A DNA stretch of 64,000 bases from Maridesulfovibrio sp. (GTDB taxonomy: Bacteria; Desulfobacterota; Desulfovibrionia; Desulfovibrionales; Desulfovibrionaceae), in the NCBI RefSeq assembly GCF_963677005.1, contig NZ_OY781616.1, forward strand, positions 4,140,501 to 4,204,500, read 5' to 3'. The position numbers and the translations under genes were made by a program. Under the pieces are notes generated by a model. That model saw only the letters and a list, made by a program, of their open reading frames with translations. It was not told the origin of the DNA and made no database searches. Numbering within the stretch: the first letter of the stretch is position 1; each line of letters begins with the position of its first letter. This document shows, piece after piece, positions 26,360 to 34,715 of the stretch.

Positions 26360-28096
26360 TCAGGCGTTTATGTGGAGCAGCTTGGTCAGTTTTGCAAGCA
26401 GATCAGGCTTGCAGTTGAGATCTTCGGTCTGTTCCAGAAACTGTCTGCGCTGGGCAAAACGGTCTTTTAGGGTCTGGATATAGTCGGACCGGTTGTCCAC
26501 ATTTTCCGGGTTGTAGGTGTCGTAGTAGCCGGGAATGATTTTTTCCATGCAGTTGCGTTTTGGAATCTGGGCTCCCGGCAGCAGTGCCCAATCTTCCCAT
26601 TCCAGTTGGTCGGTAAGGATCATTGACTGCAGGGTAAGAGAGGTTTGCAGCGGGATGGGGTTGAGGTCGCTGTCTGAAGATTTCCAGAAACCTATGGAGT
26701 TGAAGCTGTAGCCGTGTGCTCCGCTGTCGAATACATCGGCGAAGGCTTTAACGTCCTTCCAGAGTTCGTAAACCCTGAATGGGTTGGCGAAGGGGATGAA
26801 TACAAGCTTCTTGAGTTCCTCTTCGGATACGTTTTCCGCCATGTTTCTCTTGGTCATGAGGGCTGCACCCATCGCCACCGCCAGGAAAGTGTCGGTAAAG
26901 CGGATTATGGGGGGCAGACATGTGTCTTTCATGAGCCAGCACAGGGAGTCCGGGAATGTGCAGCGGTTTACGTATTCACCCAGAACGTCGCGGTCAATGA
27001 GCGCACGTCCGTTGGGGTTGCGGATGTCCTGTCCCAGAGGAACGATTTTTCCGTCGATTTCCAGCATGGCATGGTTCATGAGCGAGACCATGTATTCCCA
27101 GTCGGGATTGCCCAGGGGGCGGGAATCGGTCTTGTCGAAAAGTGTGGGTTCCCATGCGCGGCAGACCCGGTTTTCGATGTCGATCTGGAAGGCGTCATCG
27201 TGCAGGACCTGCTTGCTGAATCCTTCGGGCAGGGTGCCGCCGTTGTCGTGGGAGTTGGTATGGGAAGATTTGCCTGTTCCGGAAAGTCCGAAGAAGGCAA
27301 TGGATTTTCTGCCGAGCTTTTTGCTTTCCTCGTCCTTGCAGGAGGTGAAATCAATCTCCTTAATGCCGCCGTGGCAGGCTGCCATGCCGACACGTATTCC
27401 GGATGTCCAGGCCAGGGTTAGTGTTCCCTTTTTGCGTTCGCCGAAATAGCGCATGCCGAAATTGTAGATGACGTTGCATTCTTCATCCACGAGAGCCAAC
27501 TGGGGAAATCCCTGATTGTGGTAGAACGGATCGTCATTGCGCCAGAGGTTGTCGCCGATGATGATAATGTCCTGAATGGGGAGACCGGTACTTTTTGCGT
27601 ATTCTTCAGCCAGTTCATCAAAGGGGGTGAAGTTGACCAGCCAGTTGAATATGTTGGCTGCATCGTCTTCGCCGCCGAGGATGGTGGCTTTGATCATCAG
27701 GTCCTTGTCCAGTCCGACAACAGCTTCTGCCTTGATGAGCGGGCGTTTCTGCATGTCGGAAATGGCTTCACGCAGGTCGGCGAGGACTTTGCGCTGATCC
27801 GGGCCGCTCAAGCGGTTGTAGAATCTGCGGGCCATGGCGGTGCGCCCGACAATCTTGCCCTGGCAGTTGTTGAGAAGTTTCGCCCCCTCGGGGAGACCCA
27901 GACGCTTAGCTGCCTTGGGGTATACCAACTGGTCTGTTTCGGTTACGTCCCACTGTTTTCTGGCAAGTTCGTATGCCTCGGCCGCATTGATTTTACGAAC
28001 CCGCCTGTCGACAAGCAGGGTTTCCGCAATGGCACGCAGAGGCGGAATTTTGGAAAGATCGTCTTTGTAGAATTCATAGGTTGACTGACTGGCCAC
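26360..28096 (-). CDS. pckA: Phosphoenolpyruvate carboxykinase (ATP)
   Basis: Interconverts oxaloacetate plus ATP with PEP, CO2 and ADP. 578 residues. P-loop FGLSGTGKSSH, GMRYFGERKKG and the metal-binding HDDAF region are visible. I chose GTG at 28096 because GGAGG lies five bases before it; the upstream TTG frame begins inside that ribosome site. An unusual structured leader (28174-28294) precedes it. With citrate synthase and the decarboxylase nearby it forms an oxaloacetate node. Monocistronic. Confidence 0.93.
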   Translation of the reverse strand: MASQSTYEFYKDDLSKIPPLRAIAETLLVDRRVRKINAAEAYELARKQWDVTETDQLVYPKAAKRLGLPEGAKLLNNCQGKIVGRTAMARRFYNRLSGPDQRKVLADLREAISDMQKRPLIKAEAVVGLDKDLMIKATILGGEDDAANIFNWLVNFTPFDELAEEYAKSTGLPIQDIIIIGDNLWRNDDPFYHNQGFPQLALVDEECNVIYNFGMRYFGERKKGTLTLAWTSGIRVGMAACHGGIKEIDFTSCKDEESKKLGRKSIAFFGLSGTGKSSHTNSHDNGGTLPEGFSKQVLHDDAFQIDIENRVCRAWEPTLFDKTDSRPLGNPDWEYMVSLMNHAMLEIDGKIVPLGQDIRNPNGRALIDRDVLGEYVNRCTFPDSLCWLMKDTCLPPIIRFTDTFLAVAMGAALMTKRNMAENVSEEELKKLVFIPFANPFRVYELWKDVKAFADVFDSGAHGYSFNSIGFWKSSDSDLNPIPLQTSLTLQSMILTDQLEWEDWALLPGAQIPKRNCMEKIIPGYYDTYNPENVDNRSDYIQTLKDRFAQRRQFLEQTEDLNCKPDLLAKLTKLLHINA

Positions 28097-28173
28097 TTTT
28101 TCCTCCAAAGATAATGTAAGTCAAACGATCCTGCAGGACCGTCCCTGATTGACTTGTTTCTGATTGTTTGAAT

Positions 28174-28294
28174 TTACAGGCCGTTAAAAAAAGGAGAAGT
28201 GCCGATAAATATCGCTCCTTGCTTTACGCATTCCCTGTCGGAGCAAAATTTAACACCAATGTCGGCTGTTCGCCATTTTTTAAACGGCCTGTAA
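28174..28294 (-). promoter_or_regulatory. Structured leader upstream of pckA (attenuator-like)
   Basis: On the minus strand the segment starts TTACAGGCCGTTTAAAAAA and ends with its near-perfect complement (one-base bulge), an 18-bp closing stem. Inside lies a hairpin (AAGGAG with CTCCTT, inner GATA/TATC) followed at once by seven T. The T run is part of the closing stem's 3' arm, so terminator and closing stem compete. It lies 78-198 nt before the pckA start. It could instead be a small mobile inverted-repeat element. Confidence 0.45.
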
Positions 28295-28436
28295 CTCTAT
28301 TTGCGCTAAAAAGCCACTACTCATTTCTCCGTTTATCAACAAACGGAATTCCCTGGTGAGCAGTTCCCTGATGACTTGCGCAAATATCCCCGCAATGCAT
28401 TTTCAAATGCCTTCCCTGTTGAGATGGCAGTAATGA

Positions 28437-28471
28437 AAAAGGCGCATTCTCGTAGCGAGAATGCGCCTTTC
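28437..28471 (-). terminator. Terminator of the oad operon
   Basis: AAGGCGCATTCTCG pairs with its complement around TAG, with a T run on the minus strand, about 130 bp after the oadB stop. Confidence 0.8.
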
Positions 28472-28599
28472 CATATTAATATCTTTTAACGGTTTTCTGC
28501 CCGGTCGCCTTTTTCATGCGTACCCCGGGCGCAACTGTACGTTTGCTCCCACAGGGTTTCATTCGAATATCAGGCTTGAGCATAATAATCGCTGATTCC

Positions 28600-29727
28600 T
28601 TACATAGCCAGAACTGACCAGAGCACACCGGCTGCAACAGCGGAACCAAGAACCCCGGCTACGTTGGGGGCCATGGCGTGCATGAGCAGGAAGTTGTGCG
28701 GGTCTTCATTTCTGGCAATAGTCTGGACAACCCTGGCCGAGTCAGGAACAGCCGAAACTCCGGCGGCTCCGACCAGCGGGTTGATTTTTGTTTTCAGGAA
28801 CACGTTCATCAACTTGGCAAAGAGCACGCCGCTTGCTGTGGCAACACAGAAGGAAGCTGCACCAAGCCCGAAGATCAGCAGACTGTCCGGAGTAAGGAAG
28901 GTCTGTGCCTGGGTGGAGGCGCCGACCGAGAAGCCGAGCAGTATGGTTACCGAGTCGATGAGCGCGGTACGTGCCGTTTCGGCAAGGCGTTCGGTTACGC
29001 CCGATTCCTTGAGCAGGTTTCCGAAGAAGAGCATACCCACCAGAGCCAGTGACCCTGGAGCGATCAGTGCGGTAATAATGAACCCGCCTACCGGGAAAAG
29101 AATCTTTTCACGGGTGCTGACCTGACGGGGGGCTGCCATGCGGATAAGCCGTTCTTCCTTGCTGGTGAGCAGTTTCATGATCGGCGGCTGGATAACAGGA
29201 ACCAGTGCCATGTATGAATATGCCGCGATGGCGATTGCACCCAGAAGGTGCGGTGCCAGCTTGGAGGAAAGGAATATGGCCGTGGGGCCGTCCGCTCCGC
29301 CGATAATACCGATGGAAGCTGCTTCAGACGGTGTGAATCCCAGGTACAGGGCTCCGATGAGGGTTATGAAAATACCCATCTGGGCGGCCGCACCGAGCAG
29401 AATCAGTTTCGGGTTGGAGAGCATGCACGAAAAATCGGTCATAGCTCCGATACCAAGGAAGATCAGCGGGGGGAAAACACCTTTGCTGACCCCGAAGTAT
29501 ATATAGTAGAGAACACTGCCGTCATCGTAGACGCTAAGCGGCATCCCGGCGATGACCGGGATGTTGCCCACGATGGCCCCGAAGCCGATAGGCAGCAAGA
29601 GCAGCGGTTCGTAATCCTTTACAATAGCCAGGGCTATGAAAATGATACCGATGACAATCATAATGAAGTTGCCAAAGGTCATTGATGCAAAGCCTGTTGT
29701 GTTAAAAAAGTGCAGTAGTATGTCCAT
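28600..29727 (-). CDS. oadB: Na+-translocating oxaloacetate decarboxylase, beta subunit
   Basis: 375-residue membrane subunit that couples decarboxylation of carboxybiotin to Na+ export. The family's hallmark regions are seen: [33 protein letters not shown] and [13 protein letters not shown]. About nine to ten helices; length is usual. It starts ten bases after the gamma subunit in the order alpha-gamma-beta. Confidence 0.94.
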   Translation of the reverse strand: MDILLHFFNTTGFASMTFGNFIMIVIGIIFIALAIVKDYEPLLLLPIGFGAIVGNIPVIAGMPLSVYDDGSVLYYIYFGVSKGVFPPLIFLGIGAMTDFSCMLSNPKLILLGAAAQMGIFITLIGALYLGFTPSEAASIGIIGGADGPTAIFLSSKLAPHLLGAIAIAAYSYMALVPVIQPPIMKLLTSKEERLIRMAAPRQVSTREKILFPVGGFIITALIAPGSLALVGMLFFGNLLKESGVTERLAETARTALIDSVTILLGFSVGASTQAQTFLTPDSLLIFGLGAASFCVATASGVLFAKLMNVFLKTKINPLVGAAGVSAVPDSARVVQTIARNEDPHNFLLMHAMAPNVAGVLGSAVAAGVLWSVLAM

Positions 29728-29736
29728 AACGTCTGT

Positions 29737-30015
29737 CTAGCCCTTGTTTTTGTGCAGATATGCCACTGCAGCCGCCACAATTTCGGCTTCAGACGGCCCG
29801 CTTTTTACCGCCGGGGCGGGAGCCTTGGCCACCGGCCCGTGGTGATGGGCCGAAGGCGGGACGATCCTGTTCAACAATGCGGCGATACTGGGCAACAGTG
29901 CAATGTAGACGCTTATCATGATCAAAGCCACGAACACGATGCTCATGCCCGTTATGGAAAGCGACATACCGTTTCCGGCGACCACGTTGTCCCAGCTAAA
30001 CAACACCTGTTGCAT
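29737..30015 (-). CDS. oadG: Oxaloacetate decarboxylase, gamma subunit
   Basis: 92 residues: one N-terminal membrane helix (LSITGMSIVFVALIMISVYI), then a His/Pro/Ala-rich linker (SAHHHGPVAKAPAPA) and a short helix. Family gamma subunits hold the complex together and bind Zn with their tail. Position between alpha and beta supports the call. Confidence 0.85.
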   Translation of the reverse strand: MQQVLFSWDNVVAGNGMSLSITGMSIVFVALIMISVYIALLPSIAALLNRIVPPSAHHHGPVAKAPAPAVKSGPSEAEIVAAAVAYLHKNKG

Positions 30016-30048
30016 TGGAATCTCCTTTTGCGTTTAGTGTTGGCGAAG

Positions 30049-31875
30049 CTAGACGGTCATCTGCGCCAGAGGCTGGCCCTGCTGCACCTGGTCTCCCGCT
30101 GTTACAGCGAAAGAGGTGACGGTGCCGGACTTGTGCGCCTTGACTTCCATTTCCATCTTCATGGCTTCCATCACCACGATGGTCTGGCCTTCCTGCACTG
30201 CGGAGCCGGGTTCCACTGCCAGGCGGATGATGAGTCCGGGCATGGGAGCTGCCACAGGTTCTGTGGCCCCTGCCGGTGCAGCCGGAGCATTGGAGGCCGT
30301 AGCGGCTCCATCTCCTGCGCCCACGTTGAAGGACTTGCCGTTGACAGTTGCGGTGGAGCCGTCCACGTTAACAGTATAGGATTTTCCGTCCACTGTTACA
30401 TTGACGGTTCCGGAGCCGGAACCACCGCCGACTGTGGCACCGAGCTTTTTGAGCTGCTCTGCTTCAACATCCTTTTTATAGCGGATGCCGATGCGAGCGT
30501 TGCCCTTAAGATAGGTGACACCCTTGTCTTTGCAGGCAGCGACAATGAAGATATTCTCATCGGTGAGTTCGAAACCTTCTTTTTCGCATATTTCGCGGGC
30601 AACACCCAGACCCTTGGTCGGGTCGGCGTCGTTGATTTCAAGGGGAGTCTTGGTTGTCGGTTCCAGTCCGAGCTGTTCGGAAGCGAGTTTAACCACTTCC
30701 GCGTCGGGGGATACCGGGGTCTTACCGAAATACCCGAGAACCATTTTGCCGTATCCGTCAGCAAATTTTTTCCAGGGTCCGAACATGACGTTGTTGAACG
30801 CCTGCTGGAAATAGAACTGGGAAACGGGGGTAACCGATGTTCCGAATCCACCCTTGCGCACTACTTCACTCATGGCCCGGATGATTTCGGGATACCTGTC
30901 CATGAGGCCGTTGTCCCTGAGCATCTGGGTGTTCGCGGTGAGAGCTCCGCCGGGCATGGGGCTGAACGGTATCATGGGGTCAACCTGGGTGGCCTCGGGT
31001 GGCAGGAAGTAGTCTTTCATGCAATCGCGGAAGACGTCTTCTGCTTTTATAATCTTGTCGATATCGACATCGATTGTGTAATCGGTGCCGCGCAGGATAT
31101 GCCACATGGTCACTATGTCGGTCTGGCAGGTTCCGCCTGAAGCGGGTGCCATGGAAAGGTCGATGGCATCCGCACCGGCTTCAATGGCCGACATATAGCA
31201 GAGTCCGCCGATCCCTGCTGTTTCGTGGGTGTGGAAGTTAAGCATTACATCAGCGGGCAGCATTTTTTTGGCCCGCTTGATGGTTTCGTGAACTTTGGCC
31301 GGAGTGGATGTTCCTGAGGCATCCTTGAAACAGACGGAATCAAAAGGGATTCCGGCGTCCAGAATCTGGCGCAGAGTCTTTTCGTAAAAAGCAGCATCAT
31401 GTGCTCCGGAGCATCCCGGAGGCAGTTCCATCATGGAAACCACAACCTGGTGTTTAAGACCTGCGTCTACAATACACTGGCCGCTGTAGATCAGGTTGTT
31501 GACGTCGTTCAGGGCGTCGAAGTTGCGGATTGTGGTTATTCCATGCTTGGCAAAAAGGTCGGCATGGGCCTTGATGACGTCGCTGGGCTGGGATTCGAGA
31601 CCGACTACGTTGACACCGCGAGCGAGTGTCTGGAGATCCGCGTCGGGTCCTGCCGTCTCCCTGAACCTGTCCATCATTTCAAAGGCATCTTCATTGGAAT
31701 AGAAATAGAGGGCCTGGAACCGTGCACCCCCGCCAGCTTCAAACCAGTCGATTCCTGCTTCCCTAGCCGCTGCAACGGCAGGCATGAAATCATCGGTTTT
31801 GACCCTGGCTCCGTATACGGACTGGAAACCGTCACGAAAGGCAGTACACATGAACCTAATCTTTTTCTTGGCCAC
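30049..31875 (-). CDS. oadA: Oxaloacetate decarboxylase alpha subunit / pyruvate carboxylase subunit B
   Basis: 608 residues. A carboxyltransferase TIM barrel (about 1-460) starts FMCTAFRDGFQSVYGARV and carries the metal-binding LNFHTHETAGIG and the Lys-containing VCFKDASG. A Gly/Ala/Pro linker leads to the biotinyl domain with VMEAMKMEME near the C-terminus. GTG start at 31875 with GGGAGGGG just before it. With oadG and oadB in the same operon a Na+ pump is likelier than a soluble carboxylase; direction in vivo is not known. Confidence 0.92.
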   Translation of the reverse strand: MAKKKIRFMCTAFRDGFQSVYGARVKTDDFMPAVAAAREAGIDWFEAGGGARFQALYFYSNEDAFEMMDRFRETAGPDADLQTLARGVNVVGLESQPSDVIKAHADLFAKHGITTIRNFDALNDVNNLIYSGQCIVDAGLKHQVVVSMMELPPGCSGAHDAAFYEKTLRQILDAGIPFDSVCFKDASGTSTPAKVHETIKRAKKMLPADVMLNFHTHETAGIGGLCYMSAIEAGADAIDLSMAPASGGTCQTDIVTMWHILRGTDYTIDVDIDKIIKAEDVFRDCMKDYFLPPEATQVDPMIPFSPMPGGALTANTQMLRDNGLMDRYPEIIRAMSEVVRKGGFGTSVTPVSQFYFQQAFNNVMFGPWKKFADGYGKMVLGYFGKTPVSPDAEVVKLASEQLGLEPTTKTPLEINDADPTKGLGVAREICEKEGFELTDENIFIVAACKDKGVTYLKGNARIGIRYKKDVEAEQLKKLGATVGGGSGSGTVNVTVDGKSYTVNVDGSTATVNGKSFNVGAGDGAATASNAPAAPAGATEPVAAPMPGLIIRLAVEPGSAVQEGQTIVVMEAMKMEMEVKAHKSGTVTSFAVTAGDQVQQGQPLAQMTV

Positions 31876-32557
31876 TTCCCCTCCCTATGGTTTGAGAATG
31901 TAGGCATGACTGTAGACAGAACAGTTTACAGTTCCACATTCGCGTTAAACCCAAATTTTTTAAAGGAAACCAGTATGTTACGAGAACTTTTCGTCTAGCC
32001 AGATATTAAAGTGAGGCAATGTGACGAGCTGAAAGTTTTTACGTGATAGCACAATGCTCTGACAATTTCAGCAAAAAAGAGTGGCTTAGAAAAAATTAGT
32101 ACGATACACTTAGAAATTTGACTCATTGAGGATAACGACAGCGGTTGGATTTCTCGTCTACCGTTTCTAAATGTTGGGTAACATGCTGCATTTGTGAAAT
32201 TTTTATTTTTTAGTTTTATGCTGCCCCGGACTGCTTTCGCATGCTGTAGACGGTGTCTCATTTTTGAGCTTTGACAAGGTACATCGTTAAAAAGTTCACA
32301 AATGAATTATGTGCTGTGCGAAAAACAACATTTTTGAAGGTTCTGATTCCGGGGATTAACATTTTTGTTTCCAATGTGTACTTTTCTTGCGATAGCGAAC
32401 AAAAACCGACTTAAAATGTAGCTAATTGCGAAAAATTGAAATTGAATTTTTCGAGGACTGACGATTTTGCCGTCAAAAAATTTAAAATATATGGGAAATG
32501 GAATTTGATGAAAAAGAATGGCTGTGGGCGCGCACTCCTGGAGATGGTGGGACCACA
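31876..32557. other. AT-rich intergenic region
   Basis: Nearly 700 bp without a believable gene. Two 88-codon minus-strand frames (31995-32261, 32307-32573) lack good ribosome sites and have low-complexity composition. The part next to 31875 should contain the oad promoter. No known RNA was recognised. Confidence 0.4.
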
Positions 32558-32620
32558 AAAAGAGCTCCGCCAAAAAGCAGATTCCTGAAAATCGGGAATG
32601 AATGCTTTTGGGCGGAGGAG
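32558..32620 (-). terminator. Terminator of the small Cys-rich gene
   Basis: A long hairpin (CTCCGCCAAAAAGCA region with TGCTTTTGGGCGGAG) is followed by CTCTTTTTG on the minus strand. It is about 60 bp past the stop at 32677. Confidence 0.75.
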
Positions 32621-32676
32621 TTATTCTGAGTTGTATTGAATCGATGTTTTTTCTAACAGTTTGTTTTTAAAGTTTT

Positions 32677-32856
32677 TTACAACTTTTGTAGAGGAAGGTC
32701 TTTTCCCTTCTTTTCAGAGCAGGATGAGTCTGTACAACTTCCTGCTCCTGAGCAGTTGCACCCGCATCCGCATGTTGACCCGGATTTTCCGAACCACTTC
32801 CAGCCCAGAAATACGGCAGCCGCACCAATCAATAAAAAAACAATTAAGTCCTGCAT
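32677..32856 (-). CDS. FeoB-associated Cys-rich membrane protein-like
   Basis: 59 residues from the ATG at 32856 (GAGG upstream). One N-terminal membrane helix (DLIVFLLIGAAAVFLGW) is followed by a cluster of six Cys (CGCGCNCSGAGSCTDSSC). This pattern matches the short proteins often found beside FeoB ferrous-iron transporters. No feoA/feoB is in the window, so it is either a solitary copy or separated from its partner. Function is unproven. Confidence 0.7.
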   Translation of the reverse strand: MQDLIVFLLIGAAAVFLGWKWFGKSGSTCGCGCNCSGAGSCTDSSCSEKKGKDLPLQKL

Positions 32857-33067
32857 ATTATTTGTCCTCAATGAGATAGAATGTCATTTTCAATAGGTAG
32901 ATATTAGTTCCTTCTCTTCAGATGTCAAGACGCGCAGGTCTGATATTGGGTGGCGGTCATAATCAGTCTTTTGTGCTTACGCAGCCATGAAAGTTTTATG
33001 AGGCATTTCCATTTGGAAAAACTGCCAGACTGACTCATAATCAATATACACGATATTCGGTCACCCG

Positions 33068-33111
33068 AAAAAAGGCCGAGGCTTTACCGTTGCAACAGAG
33101 TCCCCGGCCTG
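33068..33111 (-). terminator. Terminator of the 57-residue membrane protein gene
   Basis: AGGCCGGGG-type arms (one mismatch) and a minus-strand T run lie about 45 bp after the stop at 33153. Confidence 0.6.
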
Positions 33112-33152
33112 TTTGTCGTTTTGCATATTTCGGAGTTGCCCGGAAATCGTAT

Positions 33153-33326
33153 TCAGGCTGTAAAGCTCTGCAGCAGGCCGATTATCTTGTTAACCTGCTC
33201 CGGAAATCTCTGCAGCAGGGTATGGCAGGCAATGTAGGTTGCGACAAGGAATGCGGCAAATCCGCTCCATACAACAACATCGAAAATAACGGGTACTGTT
33301 TTTTCAATAAGTCTTTTTTTGCGCAT
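33153..33326 (-). CDS. Small single-helix membrane protein
   Basis: 57 residues from the ATG at 33326, supported by GGAGG six bases upstream. A very basic start (MRKKRLIEK) is followed by a hydrophobic stretch of about 25 residues with a short amphipathic tail. Own terminator. No family recognised; could be a small regulator of a membrane complex. Confidence 0.6.
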   Translation of the reverse strand: MRKKRLIEKTVPVIFDVVVWSGFAAFLVATYIACHTLLQRFPEQVNKIIGLLQSFTA

Positions 33327-33602
33327 TTTTTTCCTCCTTGCCAAGGAAAAGCAACTCGTGTGCCAGTGTATATTAAGATGTATAACAAATTAATTTTTAA
33401 GCATAATTTTTGTTCACAGAGGATCATAGCAAAGGGTGGTGTCAAATTGCTGACCGTGAAATATTCTAATTAAGAAGCAGGTAGAATGAGTGCAGGAACA
33501 GCATTAATACGGTTAAGGGTGCTGGATGGGAAAAGGTAATTCGTTCGGCTATCTCCGCGGCATTAATCGGTTATGCCAGTCTCAGCCGCTAAATAGATGG
33601 TC

Positions 33603-33629
33603 TTGACATGAACTATGGGGTGCTATAAT
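33603..33629 (+). promoter_or_regulatory. Sigma-70 promoter before cbiM
   Basis: Consensus TTGACA and consensus TATAAT separated by 15 bases. Transcription would begin near 33636, about 295 nt before cbiM. Confidence 0.5.
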
Positions 33630-33635
33630 TCTAAA

Positions 33636-33931
33636 AAATGTATGCAGTAAGGGCTGCTGTAAAATTAAAAAAGGTTCTTGGATCGCAATGCCGTCTGTCT
33701 TCCGTCCACAGTCGAGAACCGGTAAATAACAGCAATATGTATGCTGCGTATGCAACGCATCAGATTTCCAGAGATTGGGTTGCGGGGCGGTTTTCAGTAA
33801 TAGACTCCGGTTGATAAGCCGAGGCAAGACTGTTTCAGTCGGGGCTGAGCAGTGCCGCAGGCCGTGTATGCGAGTATCGGATTACGGCGGATGTAAAGGT
33901 TAAAGCAGAGTAATAAAAAGGGGTTGCGGGT
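33636..33931 (+). other. Possible long leader of cbiM
   Basis: Non-coding on both strands as far as I can see. It contains GGTTCT paired with AGAACC (about 33670-33721) and a compact dyad around TATGCTGCG/CGCAT near 33737-33757. No B12-box of a cobalamin riboswitch and no NikR-type dyad was found. Confidence 0.35.
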
Positions 33932-34540
33932 ATGCATATTTCGGAAGGTGTTCTTTCCATTCCTGTCCTTGCAAGCGGGGCTGCCGTTGCACTGGTGGGA
34001 ACTGTCATCGGACTTAAAAAGCTGGATTCGGAAAAGCTTGTTTCCGTGGCCCTGCTTTCATCTGTATTCTTTGTAGCATCGCTCATACATGTTCCGATAG
34101 GTCCGTCCAGCGCGCACCTTATTCTCAGCGGCCTCATGGGACTTCTGCTGGGCTGGGCGGCTTTCCCGGCAATTATGATCGGGCTGCTTCTGCAGGCCAT
34201 CCTATTCCAGTTCGGCGGGCTTACGGTTCTTGGAGTTAATACCACCACAATGGCTCTTCCGGCCGTGGCCTGTCATTACATTTTCCGCCCGTTGCTGAAC
34301 AAACCGGGCGCAGGCATGAGCATGGGGGCTTTTCTCTGCGGAGCATTGTCCATTGCCATGTCTTCCGTGCTTACCGCTCTGGCTCTTTCCTTTACCGACG
34401 AAAGCTTCATTTCCGTGGCCAAGCTCATTATTTACGGGCATATTCCCATCATGATCATTGAGGGCTTCATTTGCGCGTTTGCTTACGGATTCCTCCAGAA
34501 AGTAAGGCCGGAAATTCTGCTTATCAGTCAGGAAATATAA
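33932..34540 (+). CDS. cbiM: CbiM-type cobalt/nickel ECF transporter component
   Basis: 202 residues, six to seven helices. The N-terminus MHISEGVLS supplies the metal-binding residues typical of CbiM/NikM (His2 next to the free amino end), and HVPIGPSSAHL and NTTTMALPA are family motifs. It normally works with CbiN/NikN, CbiQ and CbiO, but none follow: a strong terminator comes next, so this copy is an orphan. Co or Ni cannot be separated by sequence. Confidence 0.87.
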   Translation: MHISEGVLSIPVLASGAAVALVGTVIGLKKLDSEKLVSVALLSSVFFVASLIHVPIGPSSAHLILSGLMGLLLGWAAFPAIMIGLLLQAILFQFGGLTVLGVNTTTMALPAVACHYIFRPLLNKPGAGMSMGAFLCGALSIAMSSVLTALALSFTDESFISVAKLIIYGHIPIMIIEGFICAFAYGFLQKVRPEILLISQEI

Positions 34541-34594
34541 CCGGCAGCACATTCGGGCACTGCAGGCCGGAGCATAAGTTCAGAGTGCAAAATA

Positions 34595-34646
34595 AAAGGC
34601 TGAAATTCACGCATGTTGAAATGCGTTGAGTTTCAGCCTTTTTTAT
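34595..34646. terminator. Terminator between cbiM and MATE gene
   Basis: AAAAGGCTGAAA and its complement enclose an inner ACGCAT/ATGCGT hairpin; A and T runs on both sides suit the convergent genes. Confidence 0.8.
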
Positions 34647-34715
34647 TACAATACGGCGCTGGATCATTTCTTCCCGCTATTAATGGCCGGGCGAGATCCG
34701 TTTTTGTTCTGGTAA

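Noticed and set aside
29752..31140. 462-codon plus-strand frame opposite oadG/oadA
   Set aside because: Composition (Cys, His, Gly rich) and the strong sense genes show it is an antisense shadow.
31995..32573. Two 88-codon frames on the minus strand
   Set aside because: AT-rich intergenic DNA, poor starts, no conserved-looking features.
33630..33931. Cobalamin riboswitch or NikR operator before cbiM
   Set aside because: Neither the B12-box consensus nor a GTATGA/GTGTTAC-type dyad could be found.
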